Of a DNA stretch of 64,000 bases, positions 44,338 through 53,760 are shown piece by piece. The stretch is from Paraphoma chrysanthemicola (lineage: Eukaryota > Ascomycota > Dothideomycetes > Pleosporales > Phaeosphaeriaceae). The notes below the pieces were generated by a model, which saw only the letters and a program-made list of their open reading frames with translations, had not been told where the DNA came from and did no database searches. Each line of letters starts with the position of its first letter. Positions within the stretch are counted from its first letter, which is position 1. The translations under genes were made by a program, and so were the position numbers. The DNA lies in NCBI GenBank assembly GCA_020744225.1, contig JAGMWG010000021.1, forward strand, positions 310,001 through 374,000, in the 5' to 3' direction.

Positions 44338-45777
44338 AGGAGAAGCTGTTGACGATGTCACGATATGCTTTGGGTGATCATGATGCGTTTCAGTCATATG
44401 TGTTCTGAATGTGAGCATATTTTATTTTTTAATGTTGTCTCAATGCCTTAACTCCATAGAGTGGTCTGAAGATGCGTAGTGAATGATTTCAGCAAGATTA
44501 CACCAAGGCTCGCTGCCTGCTCTGCTGGAAAGAGCGTGCAAATCCACTTGCAATAAGATCGTTGGGGAGGGGCTATCGCCATCATAACGCTCATACCAAT
44601 TACGATCACATCAGCCTAGGGGCGGGAATGGCTAGTCCGTCATGAAAGACATTCTACGTCATGGCACGGCCTGTTGGAGCTGGCCTATGCTGCTCACTGA
44701 TGCATACAAGAATTGAGAAAATCAAAGCATCACTTGGACGTCTATAGACGCAACATTGCGTTTGCACATGAGCAGATTATGTGGCACAATCGCTGAACTG
44801 CACTCTCAAAGTCTCGGGATGACCGTCTACTGACTCTGCTTCCGGTATGCAAGGGGCCACACCAGGAACACATTGCCGGTGTGAGACAAGCCACTTGTTA
44901 TAGCAAGGAACTCGTGTACTATGGGACGCCCCGCGACGGCCCACTAGACTCGGTCGGCTGAACGGCAAGACCAAGAGCGATCGGCCGACAGACTTTTCTG
45001 TGCATGACAACAAATCGCATATGCACATTGTGATCCCCGATTGGCGGTGTTGGTAAAAATCTGGGGTAAGGCAAGCCACTAAAAATATCCGCAAATTACG
45101 CCAATAGGGAACGATTAGGCTGCATTCGTGAGGTACCCATCTCGGTCACCGACTTCCAACATCTCTTTCCCCGGTCCGCTTACAAGAACTGTCGCAATAT
45201 GTCTACAGGCGCCCAGCCAAGGTCTTGGATTGACGTCGATAATGGACAACTGAATTGCATGGCCGTCCTACCCGACAACGCGTACCCTGCAGCTGCCGGA
45301 TGGGATTCCTTGTTGTGAATCCTTTCCAGAGACTACAACCGAAAGGATCTATGATGGGATCCTTTACGATTGCATCCGCCTATATAGCCACTCAGAGTTG
45401 CAGCCATCAGCCACCTCCTCTCGTATCCACATCAAACTATTACCCTCTCGACGTTGCATGGATGAGAGAGCAACGACAGTGCTCGATGCTCATACCCTGG
45501 GACAGATATGTGAATCGCAACTGAAAGGCACAAATCGGACTGATAGCATGTCATTTCATCATTGTCTATGTGGCTTCTATCGAACATGACTATGCTTTGG
45601 CGAGAAATGATTCAGCCCCATATATTCGCACTTATGTGGTGCAGGGAAGCCCTGGATTTAAAACCCCTCGTCTCCTTGACCAGCGTTGCGTACCTCGAAA
45701 TTGCGCTTTCTGGTAGTCAGTTAAAGTTCCGGTGACTGGCGTTCAGTTCGTATCATTTCACTTACGGTGATGTGTGC
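44338..45777. other. Gene-free stretch
   Basis: About 1.4 kb with no supported gene on either strand; it marks the left edge of the accessory-looking part of the window. Confidence 0.5.
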
Positions 45778-46110
45778 TTAAGAGACGACTGTCATGATAG
45801 CTCCAGCACTGCGTACTTCCACGACCTTGGGAGCACGCTTGTTGATGGCGGCAGAGTTTTCATCCCTCTTCGTGGGGAAGTCACAGTCAGAAGTGAGCTC
45901 GCCGCTAGGGTCCTGGTTCCTGCAGCACTGGCGGAAGTCGCTCAGCTCCTCGGAGATGGTGTCGGCAACGCAGTCATTACCCTCCTGGCGTCCACCAAGA
46001 GAAGTGCAGCAGGTAGCCGTAGCAGCATCGTTAGTGCCGCCTTGGACACACTTGCAGGCGGAGGCAGTGAGAGCCAGAGAGGCGAGAGCGATGGTAGTGA
46101 AGAACTGCAT
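45778..46110 (-). CDS. Small secreted cysteine-rich protein 1
   Basis: A 110-residue protein with a signal peptide (MQFFTTIALASLALTASA) and eight Cys in the mature part, spaced C-x-C-x12-CC-x11-C-x14-CC-x12-C. It shares the order and the block ISEELSDF with the protein encoded at 47446-47685, so the two are paralogs. After the last Cys the tail has two Lys-Arg pairs (TKRDENSAAINKRAPK), possible Kex2 sites, and no further Cys. The two CC doublets recall hydrophobins, but the spacing (C-C-CC-C-CC-C) differs from the hydrophobin order C-CC-C-C-CC-C. A CATAAAAG element lies 109 bp upstream. Likely extracellular, with disulfides; role as effector, surface or antimicrobial protein is open. Confidence 0.78.
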   Translation of the reverse strand: MQFFTTIALASLALTASACKCVQGGTNDAATATCCTSLGGRQEGNDCVADTISEELSDFRQCCRNQDPSGELTSDCDFPTKRDENSAAINKRAPKVVEVRSAGAIMTVVS

Positions 46111-46218
46111 TTTGACTGAAGATCTAGAAGCTCGGGAGAAGTAATTGGAGTTTGGTAGTAAGAAGTCTTTAAGATGTGATGAGTTTAATGGATGTGCTTG
46201 ATGAGCTTGGGACTGCTC

Positions 46219-46226
46219 CTTTTATG
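46219..46226 (-). promoter_or_regulatory. TATA-like element of secreted protein 1
   Basis: Reads CATAAAAG on the minus strand, 109 bp before the ATG at 46110. The paralog has its TATA element at nearly the same distance. Confidence 0.45.
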
Positions 46227-47332
46227 TCCTAACGTCTCTGTTTGTGAATTCGAGCTATACCGACCAGGTATAATCTCCTCAAAGCATCAGTCCCAGTCAA
46301 AACGGCACACTCTTAGCCGGCATGACGATGAAGTCCAAGAAAGGATTACCGGTAACACAGCGTAGCGTAACTCAGGCTCCGTGTTTGCATAGCCCTATGA
46401 TGAGCATAAGCGAACTCGAATAGGAGCCCGTTCTGGTCATATGAGGCCTGAAAGTCTTAGCACATGTCATGTTGTGGTCAGGATATGCTGCCCTGCCACT
46501 GGTGAAGTTGACTTTGCCTCGCTTATCCCGTGTTCGCGGCATACATCATAGACCCATACACGACTTTAGAGTAGAAGAAAGCATGTAGATCATGTTTCGG
46601 GCGTAAAAGCCGCTCTCGCCTCCGCACTGGATGCCTGCATTGGAACTGCGGACCATGTTGGTGAAGTTACATCTTCACGCGCCCAGCTTCCTTCGCTTCT
46701 TCGCGGGATGCTGAATGGGCTTAATATTGATAATTTCACACGTTGGTGACGTCAGTTCTCACTTCTGGGAGTTCTGAGGACACCATTGGCGGTGTTCCTG
46801 TTCTTGAGAAGCTCAGAAGTCGTGGGGCGGCCGGTTGGGTAATATCAGAAGCGAGAATCATGCAAACCATCACAACCTCGACGTCTTGGACTCTTATTGG
46901 AAAGAAAACACTGATTAATCGCCCAGCTAGACTCGGAGCATTGTGAAATAGTGCTAAGTCTCCGAGTAAGCCGTTCTCGGGCTCCATAAGAAGAGTAAGA
47001 ACTGACGCGAAGAACAATTGAATCGAGAAGGTCACATCTGGAAGTTACAATTCTTGATCTGATCTACAGGATGCCTTACAATCAGTAGTGTCAGTAGCGC
47101 TACAAGGGAGTGTTCCAAGATAGAATTGGCATCCAAGAATGGGCACTCCGACCGTCCCAGTGCGTGTACTCAACGCCTTCTATGTCATAGTGAGCAGAGG
47201 ATCATCATGAAAAAGCGCTAGTTGTTGGTATCTCTGAGACAGAAACGATCTGCGAGGAGTACCTGCCTACAAGATCGGGAGATACACATCAGCCGACCGA
47301 GGGGTATCTCACGTAGACGTCCCAGCTCGACA

Positions 47333-47338
47333 TATAAA
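47333..47338 (+). promoter_or_regulatory. TATA box of secreted protein 2
   Basis: TATAAA lies 108 bp before the ATG at 47446, followed by a CT/CA-rich leader, as in strongly expressed fungal genes. Confidence 0.5.
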
Positions 47339-47445
47339 GAAGGGACCTCGTACGCTGGGACAACACCAGTAGCTTCCATCTGCCTTCTCTCAAAAGCAAT
47401 TCACTCTCAAGCCAACCCAATTGATCAATCTTCCTCACCTTCAAA

Positions 47446-47685
47446 ATGCGCTTCAACGTTATCACCATCCTCGCCATCTTCGGCGCTGCTGTGAGCGCCT
47501 GCAAGTGCTCCAACAACCGACTTGCCACCGAGTCTTGCTGCGCTCAGCTCCAAGGCAACTACATTCCTGAACAGGAGGATTGCCAGGCCGCATCGATCTC
47601 TGAGCGTCTGTCCACCTTCGCCAGTTGCTGCTCTGAGGGCAACTTTGACAGCGACTGTGATTGCCCGTCTGGTTGTGCGGCTTGA
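47446..47685 (+). CDS. Small secreted cysteine-rich protein 2
   Basis: A 79-residue protein with signal peptide MRFNVITILAIFGAAVSA and ten Cys: C-x-C-x9-CC-x13-C-x14-CC-x8-C-x-C-x3-C. The mature start ACKC, the CC doublets, the exact C-x14-CC spacing and the block SISERLSTF match secreted protein 1 at 45778-46110 on the other strand. Compared with that paralog it lacks the long basic tail and gains two Cys at the C-terminus (CDCPSGC). The ATG follows a typical leader (ACCTTCAAAATG). No intron is needed. Probably an extracellular disulfide-stabilised protein; function unknown. Confidence 0.82.
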   Translation: MRFNVITILAIFGAAVSACKCSNNRLATESCCAQLQGNYIPEQEDCQAASISERLSTFASCCSEGNFDSDCDCPSGCAA

Positions 47686-47888
47686 GTTGGATATTAAAGT
47701 CACATGAATGCTCAAATAAGTGGGTTAACCGTCAAATTTCCACCTGGATATACCCTAACAAGTGCTAGATCAGGATGAGTACAAGTTTTGTCAGCGATGG
47801 TGGCCAGGCATAACGCTAGACAACATAGAAATAGCGGTCGTTGATCAGATTAAACTCCACATTCCATGACAATCAAAACAAGCAAGCA

Positions 47889-48482
47889 TCATGACCCACT
47901 CCTTGTATATTCCACAATCTCCCACCAGATATATGTCTTCATCGAACCTTTAATGCACTGAATTCTCGCTTCCATCTTCATCCTGTCCGTCTGTGCCAAC
48001 TCATCATCACGTGTCCCATCCTCAGCTCCATCAGGTGCCCATTCCACCAGCACCTCTTCGAATTCTTTATCAAGAGTCTTCAAATCTTTGTTAACAGATT
48101 CTCTCAGGTTATCCGGTAACGGTCTGACTTCATGACTCGTAGCAGCTGCATGCGCAGCGATGTAGTCAGGATATCCGGCAGCCTTCGTCCTAACACTCAT
48201 AACAAAATCTCGCTTTAGGTCCCACTGAGCAGGGCTAGTGTAGCTCCACCGGATATCTTTTGATGGGAAATAAAGGGGCGGGTCCTGGCCAGAAGGGAAA
48301 ATTTGTGTCCCGTGAATCGGGTGATCAGGCTTTTCGGGTTGATCGGACTGAGTGCGAAGGGTGAAGTAAACTTTGCGTGGGAATGAGCTCTCAACATCAC
48401 TTCTTGTGAGCTTTATCTGCGTAGCAGCGCGTCGTATCATGTCTGAAGATACCGAGGAGGCTGAGCTTCGAAAGTCAGTCAT
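47889..48482 (-). CDS. Tandem-family protein A (unknown, W-W-E C-terminus)
   Basis: Single exon, 197 aa, not recognised. It is the longest of three adjacent minus-strand genes that appear homologous. A strand-like block VYFTLRTQSDQPEKP near residue 38 aligns with VYILVRLESAHAEKP in member C and IYVNLRTEHTEATEP in member B. A helical part LRESVNKDLKTLDKEFEE aligns with MRDDFLKAVNAEV (B) and MRESVLDRVQEEI (C). The C-terminus TYIWWEIVEYTR aligns with KWIWWEMFECRE (B) and LYVWFEVVKVD (C). No signal peptide or membrane segment. The member-specific Ser-rich N-terminus has 30 extra residues. Confidence 0.65.
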   Translation of the reverse strand: MTDFRSSASSVSSDMIRRAATQIKLTRSDVESSFPRKVYFTLRTQSDQPEKPDHPIHGTQIFPSGQDPPLYFPSKDIRWSYTSPAQWDLKRDFVMSVRTKAAGYPDYIAAHAAATSHEVRPLPDNLRESVNKDLKTLDKEFEEVLVEWAPDGAEDGTRDDELAQTDRMKMEARIQCIKGSMKTYIWWEIVEYTRSGS

Positions 48483-48655
48483 TTGAAGCGCCTAAGTTTG
48501 CTGCTCGCTGTGCTCGGGGATTGCTGATTGCTTTTAGCTCAATGTTTTGCTGCTCTAGTGTCATGACAAAGCCAAGTATGACCAGCTGGTTCACGTCCAT
48601 TCTGCCAGAGCTGCATCTGGTTATTTTCGTAGATGTTGCGTCTAAGCCACCTCCA

Positions 48656-49137
48656 TCAAATCGTCTCCCGGCACTCAAACATCTCCCACCAAATCCACTT
48701 CGCAGGCGAATGCTCAGCCTGAACAAGAGTCTCTGCGCATCCGCCCCAACAATCATTCCTTCGCCTCCACACGACAGACATCTCGCCTTCCATCCGCTCC
48801 ATCAGGCTCCTCACTTCCGCATTCACTGCCTTCAAGAAGTCGTCTCTCATCTTGGCGAGAGTCGAATACGGCTTCATGCTGGGCCGGCCGAATCTTGGAT
48901 AATCGTTGACGGCAATTTGCTTCAAGCCTAAGTCACTTCTCCACTGGCTGGTAAAACCATGCTATTAGGAGAGACCTACTGGAAGCATTCTTCGTTCAGC
49001 ATCGGAAAGCCGTGAGGGAGACGTCTAATGTGATAATTCAGTGGTTGGGGCTCGGTAGCCTCGGTGTGCTCCGTGCGAAGATTGACGTATATACTGCGTG
49101 ATATGTCCCCGGTGGGAGTGGAGCGAAGTGGGAGCAT
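48656..49137 (-). CDS. Tandem-family protein B (unknown, W-W-E C-terminus)
   Basis: Exons 49137-48980 and 48947-48656, 149 aa. The join removes only 32 nt (GTAGGT to ACCAG), very short for an intron, yet it is the only join found that keeps frame and gives homology on both sides: SIYVNLRTEHTEATEP before and CFHQWRSDLGLKQIAV after, matching the order in member A (VYFTLRTQ, then AQWDLKRDFVMSV). The C-terminal WIWWEMFECRE matches member A. The alternative is that the gene carries a deletion or frameshift and is a pseudogene. No known domain. Confidence 0.5.
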
Positions 49138-49495
49138 CGTTGTCGATATCAGTGGTCACGAACAGACTGGGTTGGTCGAGATTCTAGACTTGTGCGGTCT
49201 ATATACGCCGCACCGGCCTCGGTGGTTTGCTAGTCCATCTGCCACCGGAGGCTTGTTGGCAGTGAACTCGATTCGGTTCCCAGGCTGAGGACTGATTTTG
49301 CAATCTTGGAAAGCGTTTGCTTTAGCCGTGCTGCATAAGATTGACTCAGCTCATCAAGCAACACCGCATAATGGGGGTACACTCCTCGCCATACTGAAAC
49401 CTATAGCCATCGGGAAAGGGTGGTATAATTCCTAAGCTTTATCACTAGACTCCAGGAAGCTCCTCGTAGCCCACCTGCACTCTCCTCCGTAATTA

Positions 49496-49915
49496 TCACA
49501 CGTCAACCTTAACAACTTCGAACCACACGTACAGTACGTCAAAGCCATGCCTGACATGCACCTGAGCACTAGTCTCAGCCTTAACCAAACCTCTTTCCCA
49601 ACTCATCGTCACGTATCCATTCGTATTCACCGCACCCTGATCAATCTCTTCCTGTACGCGATCCAGAACACTCTCCCTCATATCTTCAAGCACTTCGTCT
49701 AAACTGACCCCACGACTGACTACTGTCAGGGTGACGTCGTCACTCCTCGAATGCGAAATACCCGCGCAGAGTTGAATGGATGCAATGGGTTCGGCATGTT
49801 CCCAGCTGACTTCGGGGTCGAGTTGGGTGTCAAAGCCGATCTGAGTGGCTGCGACTTGGGGCTTCTCGGCGTGAGCAGATTCTAGACGGACGAGAATGTA
49901 GACAGCTACGGACAT
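49496..49915 (-). CDS. Tandem-family protein C (unknown, W-F-E C-terminus)
   Basis: Single exon, 139 aa from the ATG at 49915. It begins directly at the family block VYILVRLESAHAEKP, with TQIGF shortly behind (TQIF in member A), then DEVLEDMRESVLDRVQEEID and the C-terminal LYVWFEVVKVDV. It has no N-terminal extension. It is the most diverged member at the C-terminus (W-F-E instead of W-W-E). The predicted fold is mainly strands with one helix. Function unknown. Confidence 0.6.
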   Translation of the reverse strand: MSVAVYILVRLESAHAEKPQVAATQIGFDTQLDPEVSWEHAEPIASIQLCAGISHSRSDDVTLTVVSRGVSLDEVLEDMRESVLDRVQEEIDQGAVNTNGYVTMSWERGLVKAETSAQVHVRHGFDVLYVWFEVVKVDV

Positions 49916-50207
49916 GGAAATGGAAGAAATTCTCAAGATTTTCAGTGTCGAATTGCGATGCGATGCGATGTATTTAAGATATGATGCAAGCGGAATCTTT
50001 ACTGATTGCTCAATACTGTCACGACATACTGGCTAACGCATTGCTAATGTCACGAGTGTCATCTTTGTTCGGCAGCAAACTTGCTTGCGAAATGAGCAAG
50101 ATTTCGTTAGAATCATGTCTTGAAATTTTCTTGTCTAAAAAATGGTCCAATAGGATACAACATGACTTGACCCACAACTGAATCTGCGAAAGTGAATTTG
50201 TGATCCT

Positions 50208-51425
50208 CTATGCATGCCCGTTTGTTCCGTTCGTCGCCGCGCCATTCACTAAACCACTCTCGTTGTACTTGTAACGATCTTCCTCCGCCCAATACTTATT
50301 GAAGCCTACACCATAGCAAACCTCGTCGTACGACAATATCTGCGGTGGTGCTCCTTCCGTCATGCTCTTCTTCAGCGCCTCCAGTGTCTCACGTATACTC
50401 TTCAATTTCGCTGCGACGAGTGTCCAAGGATAAGCGACAGCAGCAAAACCGAGTGCTGCAAGGTCTTTAGCGGACAGGTTCTCTGTCTTGCCGCCTTCGA
50501 TGACTACAAAAGCGAGTAAGCATATGCGATGATTGATGGTCTAGAGGCTACTGACTGTTGGCAAACATGCAGATGTCGACTTCTTTGACGCATTGAGCCA
50601 TGGCCTCTTTGTCGGGCAAAGCTTCAACGAACACGGCGTCGACACCGATGCGCTTGAATTCTTTAGCGCGTGTGATCGCTTCGTCCCACCCGAGGATGAG
50701 GGAGTCAGTTCGTGCGAGGATGAAGATGTCTTTGCCTTCGTTACGGGCGTCGACGGCGGCTTGAATGCGGGCATAGGCCTCGCCTCTTGATACGACTGAT
50801 TTGCCCTTCGTGTGTCCGCACCCTAAAATACTATCAGCAAACCACCAGTAGGCATGTTCAAGGAGGTTTCATACTCTTTGGCCATGTCTGATCCTCGACC
50901 ATGATGCCCGCTGCGCCTGCCTCGGCGAAACACTGCACTGTTCTCTTCACGTTCATTGGGCTGCCGTATCCGGTATCTGCGTCCGCCATGACTGGCACTG
51001 ATACTTGTCGTACTGCTTCTTGTATCTTGTCGCACATCTCCGCCATGGCAATGTAGCCCGTGTCGGGTAAGCCGTATGAGCTTGCACATGGGTACCCTGC
51101 CAAGAAGATCATGGGAAATCCAGCTTCTTCTACCAGTCGTGACGATAGACCGTCGTAAGAGCAAGCATGCGCGAGGATCTTTGATGGGTCGCGTTGGGCT
51201 TCGAGCATCATTGTACGTAGGCGGGATGCTTGGAGAGAAGGAATTCGGCCGCGAACGTTGGGGAGAGAAATGGTCTCATCACTGAGTTGATTTGGCTTTC
51301 CGGACTTCAAAACGCGGTGTTGCTCGAAGGCAAACTAGAAGGGAGCAAGGGTTAGATTTGATGATATTGCCTTAGGTATGTGTGCTTACAGGATATTGAA
51401 CGGTGTTGACGTGCGATTTCGACAT
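50208..51425 (-). CDS. Isocitrate lyase/PEP mutase superfamily enzyme (2-methylisocitrate lyase-like)
   Basis: C-C bond-forming or cleaving TIM-barrel enzyme with Mg2+; substrate not fixed by sequence. Exons 51425-51390, 51334-50875, 50822-50556 and 50503-50208; introns 55, 52 and 52 bp; 352 aa. Superfamily marks: the YDGLSSRLVEEAGF start of the barrel, metal site DADTGYGSP, GIMVEDQTWPK joined to RCGHTKGKSVV (the KRCGH loop with the catalytic Cys), ILARTDSL, and FVEALPDKE. The length fits the PEPM/methylisocitrate branch rather than true isocitrate lyase (about 540 aa). No mitochondrial or peroxisomal signal is evident; the tail is poly-Asn/Gly (TNGTNGHA). It is divergent from an ACS transporter, with a 439-bp shared promoter bearing repeats, which suggests a substrate imported by that transporter. 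Confidence 0.88.
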
Positions 51426-51864
51426 CTTGAATTAGCAGTTGGCTATCTGATATTATGTGAATTGACAATTTCGATGAAAGTGCTCAAAGACGAAAGATTG
51501 AGTGTTTGATGGTGTTCCAAGACATTCTTCTCGAGGTTTATATGTAACCCTTGTCTCCGAGATGCTCGGATAGCCGTACTAGCGTCTTCGGAAACCACAG
51601 GATACTTTTCGCCTTCTCCGCACCAAGATCGCCGGATCTTAGGAAACCACCGGATACTCTCATCTTTCCGAACCGAGAATCCGGGGTTGGCGCTTCCCCA
51701 CAATATGCACTCCAGGTTCTTGCTAGCCATGTTATAAGTCCCTGTGTGATCATGGTGGCATGGTCCATCCAGAAGACGATCGTACGATTTGTATCACATA
51801 TTTTCCCACACTGTGCTTCTCGACTGATTCGAGACCAAATCCTCTGCCATCTTCCCATTCCATC
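51426..51864. promoter_or_regulatory. Shared divergent promoter of lyase and transporter
   Basis: A 439-bp interval between two start codons. Its middle is dense in CGG/CCG triplets, the half-sites of Zn2Cys6 proteins, and contains the repeats listed separately. A Zn2Cys6 regulator gene lies 2 kb to the right. Confidence 0.55.
51590..51658. repeat. Direct repeats flanking an inverted repeat in the divergent promoter
   Basis: GGAAACCACAGGATACT at 51590-51606 and GGAAACCACCGGATACT at 51642-51658 differ at one of 17 bases and start 52 bp apart; each is followed by a TCCG within 20 bp. Between them lies a perfect inverted repeat AAGATC-gccg-GATCTT (51625-51640). This is a plausible operator for a dimeric or cooperative regulator. 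Confidence 0.6.
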
Positions 51865-53551
51865 ATGGCCGACATTGAACAGGGGAAGTCACAAACCCAA
51901 GCCATCGAATACATGGAGTCCTCCGACAGCAAGGGCGATATCGCGCCGGTTCATGTCGCGGCAGCAGACCAGACTCGCATTCGCAGAAAGGTAAGCATGA
52001 AGCCCAGTCAGTACAGACTGTCATGTAAGACTTACATTCCTCGCAGTTCGACAAGAAGATGTTGTCCATTGTGTGCCTGCTCTACGTCCTATCTTATCTC
52101 GATCGTGGCAACATTGGCAATGCGAAGACCGCTGGTATCATGAAAGATCTCCACCTTAGCGACACCTACTGGGTCTGGGTTCTTCAGGTTTTCTACATTT
52201 GCTATGTTCTGTTCGAATGGACACAATTGTTCTGGAAGATCCTGCCAGCTCACATATACGTGGCAGCGCTGTGCTTTCTGTTAGTTGAGAGGCCTTCCAC
52301 ATACTTGGCTATGAGCTGACAGAACAACAGCTGGGGCGCAGCTGCTATGCTCAGTGGTGTATCTCACAACAAAGGCGGTCTGATGGCTGCTCGGGCTTTC
52401 CTAGGGTTCTTCGAAGCTGCGTTTGGGGCCGGTGCACCATACTTCTTGTCTCTATTCTACCAGCGCCGTGAGCTCGGAAAGCGTGTCGCGTTGTTGACTG
52501 GCATGTCGCCCTTGGCAAATTGCTTTGCCTCCTCACTGGCGTACGGCATCCTTCACATCAAGGGGGCCTCGATTGCGGGATGGCGACTGCTGTTCCTCGT
52601 TGGTAAGTTGCGCATGGTCCACGCTGAGTACCATCTCCATTTGGCTGACCATAGCTTGCAGAGGGTGCACCGACTGTGCTTTGCGCTGTTCTCGTCTACT
52701 TTCGTCTTCCCGACTCGCCTGATACTGCATCTTTCTTGACTGAAGAGGAGAAGCTACAGGCCCGCCAGAGACTACAGACGGTCGACCGCACTGCCAAAAC
52801 CAAAGTCAGTTGGACGCAGATCTTCGCAGGTCTCAAGGACTACCAGAACTGGGTACATGCCATGATCCACTTTTGCTGCAACTACTCTTTCGCCGCGTTA
52901 TCGAACTTTTTACCTACAATCGTTCGAGATATGGGTTACACTAGCGTCAACGCACAAGGACTCACGGCTCCTGCATATTTCCTAGCCTTCCTCTGCTGTA
53001 TGTTCGCAGCTTGGGGCTCTGACAAGTACGGCAAGAGAGGATGGTTTGTCGCCGCCTTCGCCTCGCTTGGAACCATCGGCTATCTAATGTTGGCCGCGAT
53101 CCAGGACGAAAGCAAGACAGGCCCGCGCTACGCCGCGATCTATTTCGCTACTTGCGGTATTTTCCCAGCACTGGCAATCAACATCACCTGGCTGCTGAAT
53201 AATCAGGGTGGTGACTCAAAGAAAGGCGCAGGACTGGGCATCCTTGCTACCTTCGGACAGTGTTCGTCTTTCATCAGCAGCACGCTCTTTCCATCTTCCG
53301 ATCGGTGAGTCCATTGTGGTCATGTATGTTCGGCGGTTGCTGACTTTGCCTTCAGACCATTCTATGTTCGCGGCTGCGCTGTTGGCTGTGCTTTCACTGG
53401 ACTCATCGTTATTCTATCTCTCGGATTGCACTTCAAATTGGAGCACGAGAATCGTAAGCGTGATCGCTTGTACGGCGTAGTAGAGGAGGATGCGCATGTG
53501 GACGTCACAGATGGTGGTGATGCTAACGTCAGATTCCGGTATCTGACCTAG
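51865..53551 (+). CDS. MFS transporter, anion:cation symporter (Dal5/Tna1-like) family
   Basis: Plasma-membrane proton symporter for an organic anion (family substrates include allantoate, nicotinate and pantothenate). Exons 51865-51990, 52047-52279, 52331-52602, 52662-53304 and 53356-53551; introns 56, 51, 59 and 51 bp; 489 aa. TM1 with LYVLSYLDRGNIGNAKTAG is the family signature. ARAFLGFFEAAFGAGAPYFLSLFY is the TM4 region, the central loop has the amphipathic segment LPDSPDTASFLTEEEK, and the second half begins YQNWVHAMIHFCCNYSF. A late motif is NITWLLNNQGGDSKKG. About 12 membrane segments are expected. Divergent from the lyase gene; convergent with a Zn2Cys6 regulator. Confidence 0.92.
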
Positions 53552-53760
53552 TAACATCGTCGGTGCGAGTTAGATAGTTTATGGCCCTGTTGAGTCATGA
53601 GGTATTGCGATATTGACCCGTTCCCGCCTGATAGGATCCTGTAGCAGTATTTAGCTTTCTTGTGTTATCTGACTTGGTAGCCATGCGCTGTACGAATGTA
53701 TTTGTGTTTATCGGTCTACTCGAGCTGACGCGAACGGATCATTGTCTACTGTCGTGCTGC

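Larger units (their letters stand above)
46111..47445. other. Shared upstream region of the two secreted proteins
   Basis: About 1.3 kb between divergently transcribed paralogs. Apart from one TATA-type element near each gene I see no ORF, repeat or mobile element. Confidence 0.45.

Noticed and set aside
45778..46110. Secreted protein 1 as a hydrophobin
   Set aside because: It has two CC doublets, but the Cys order is C-C-CC-C-CC-C, not C-CC-C-C-CC-C, and the spacing fits neither class.
46736..47035. Possible third small secreted protein (hydrophobic N-terminus) between the two cysteine-rich genes
   Set aside because: The frame begins with GTG, not ATG, has only one Cys and lacks the family pattern.
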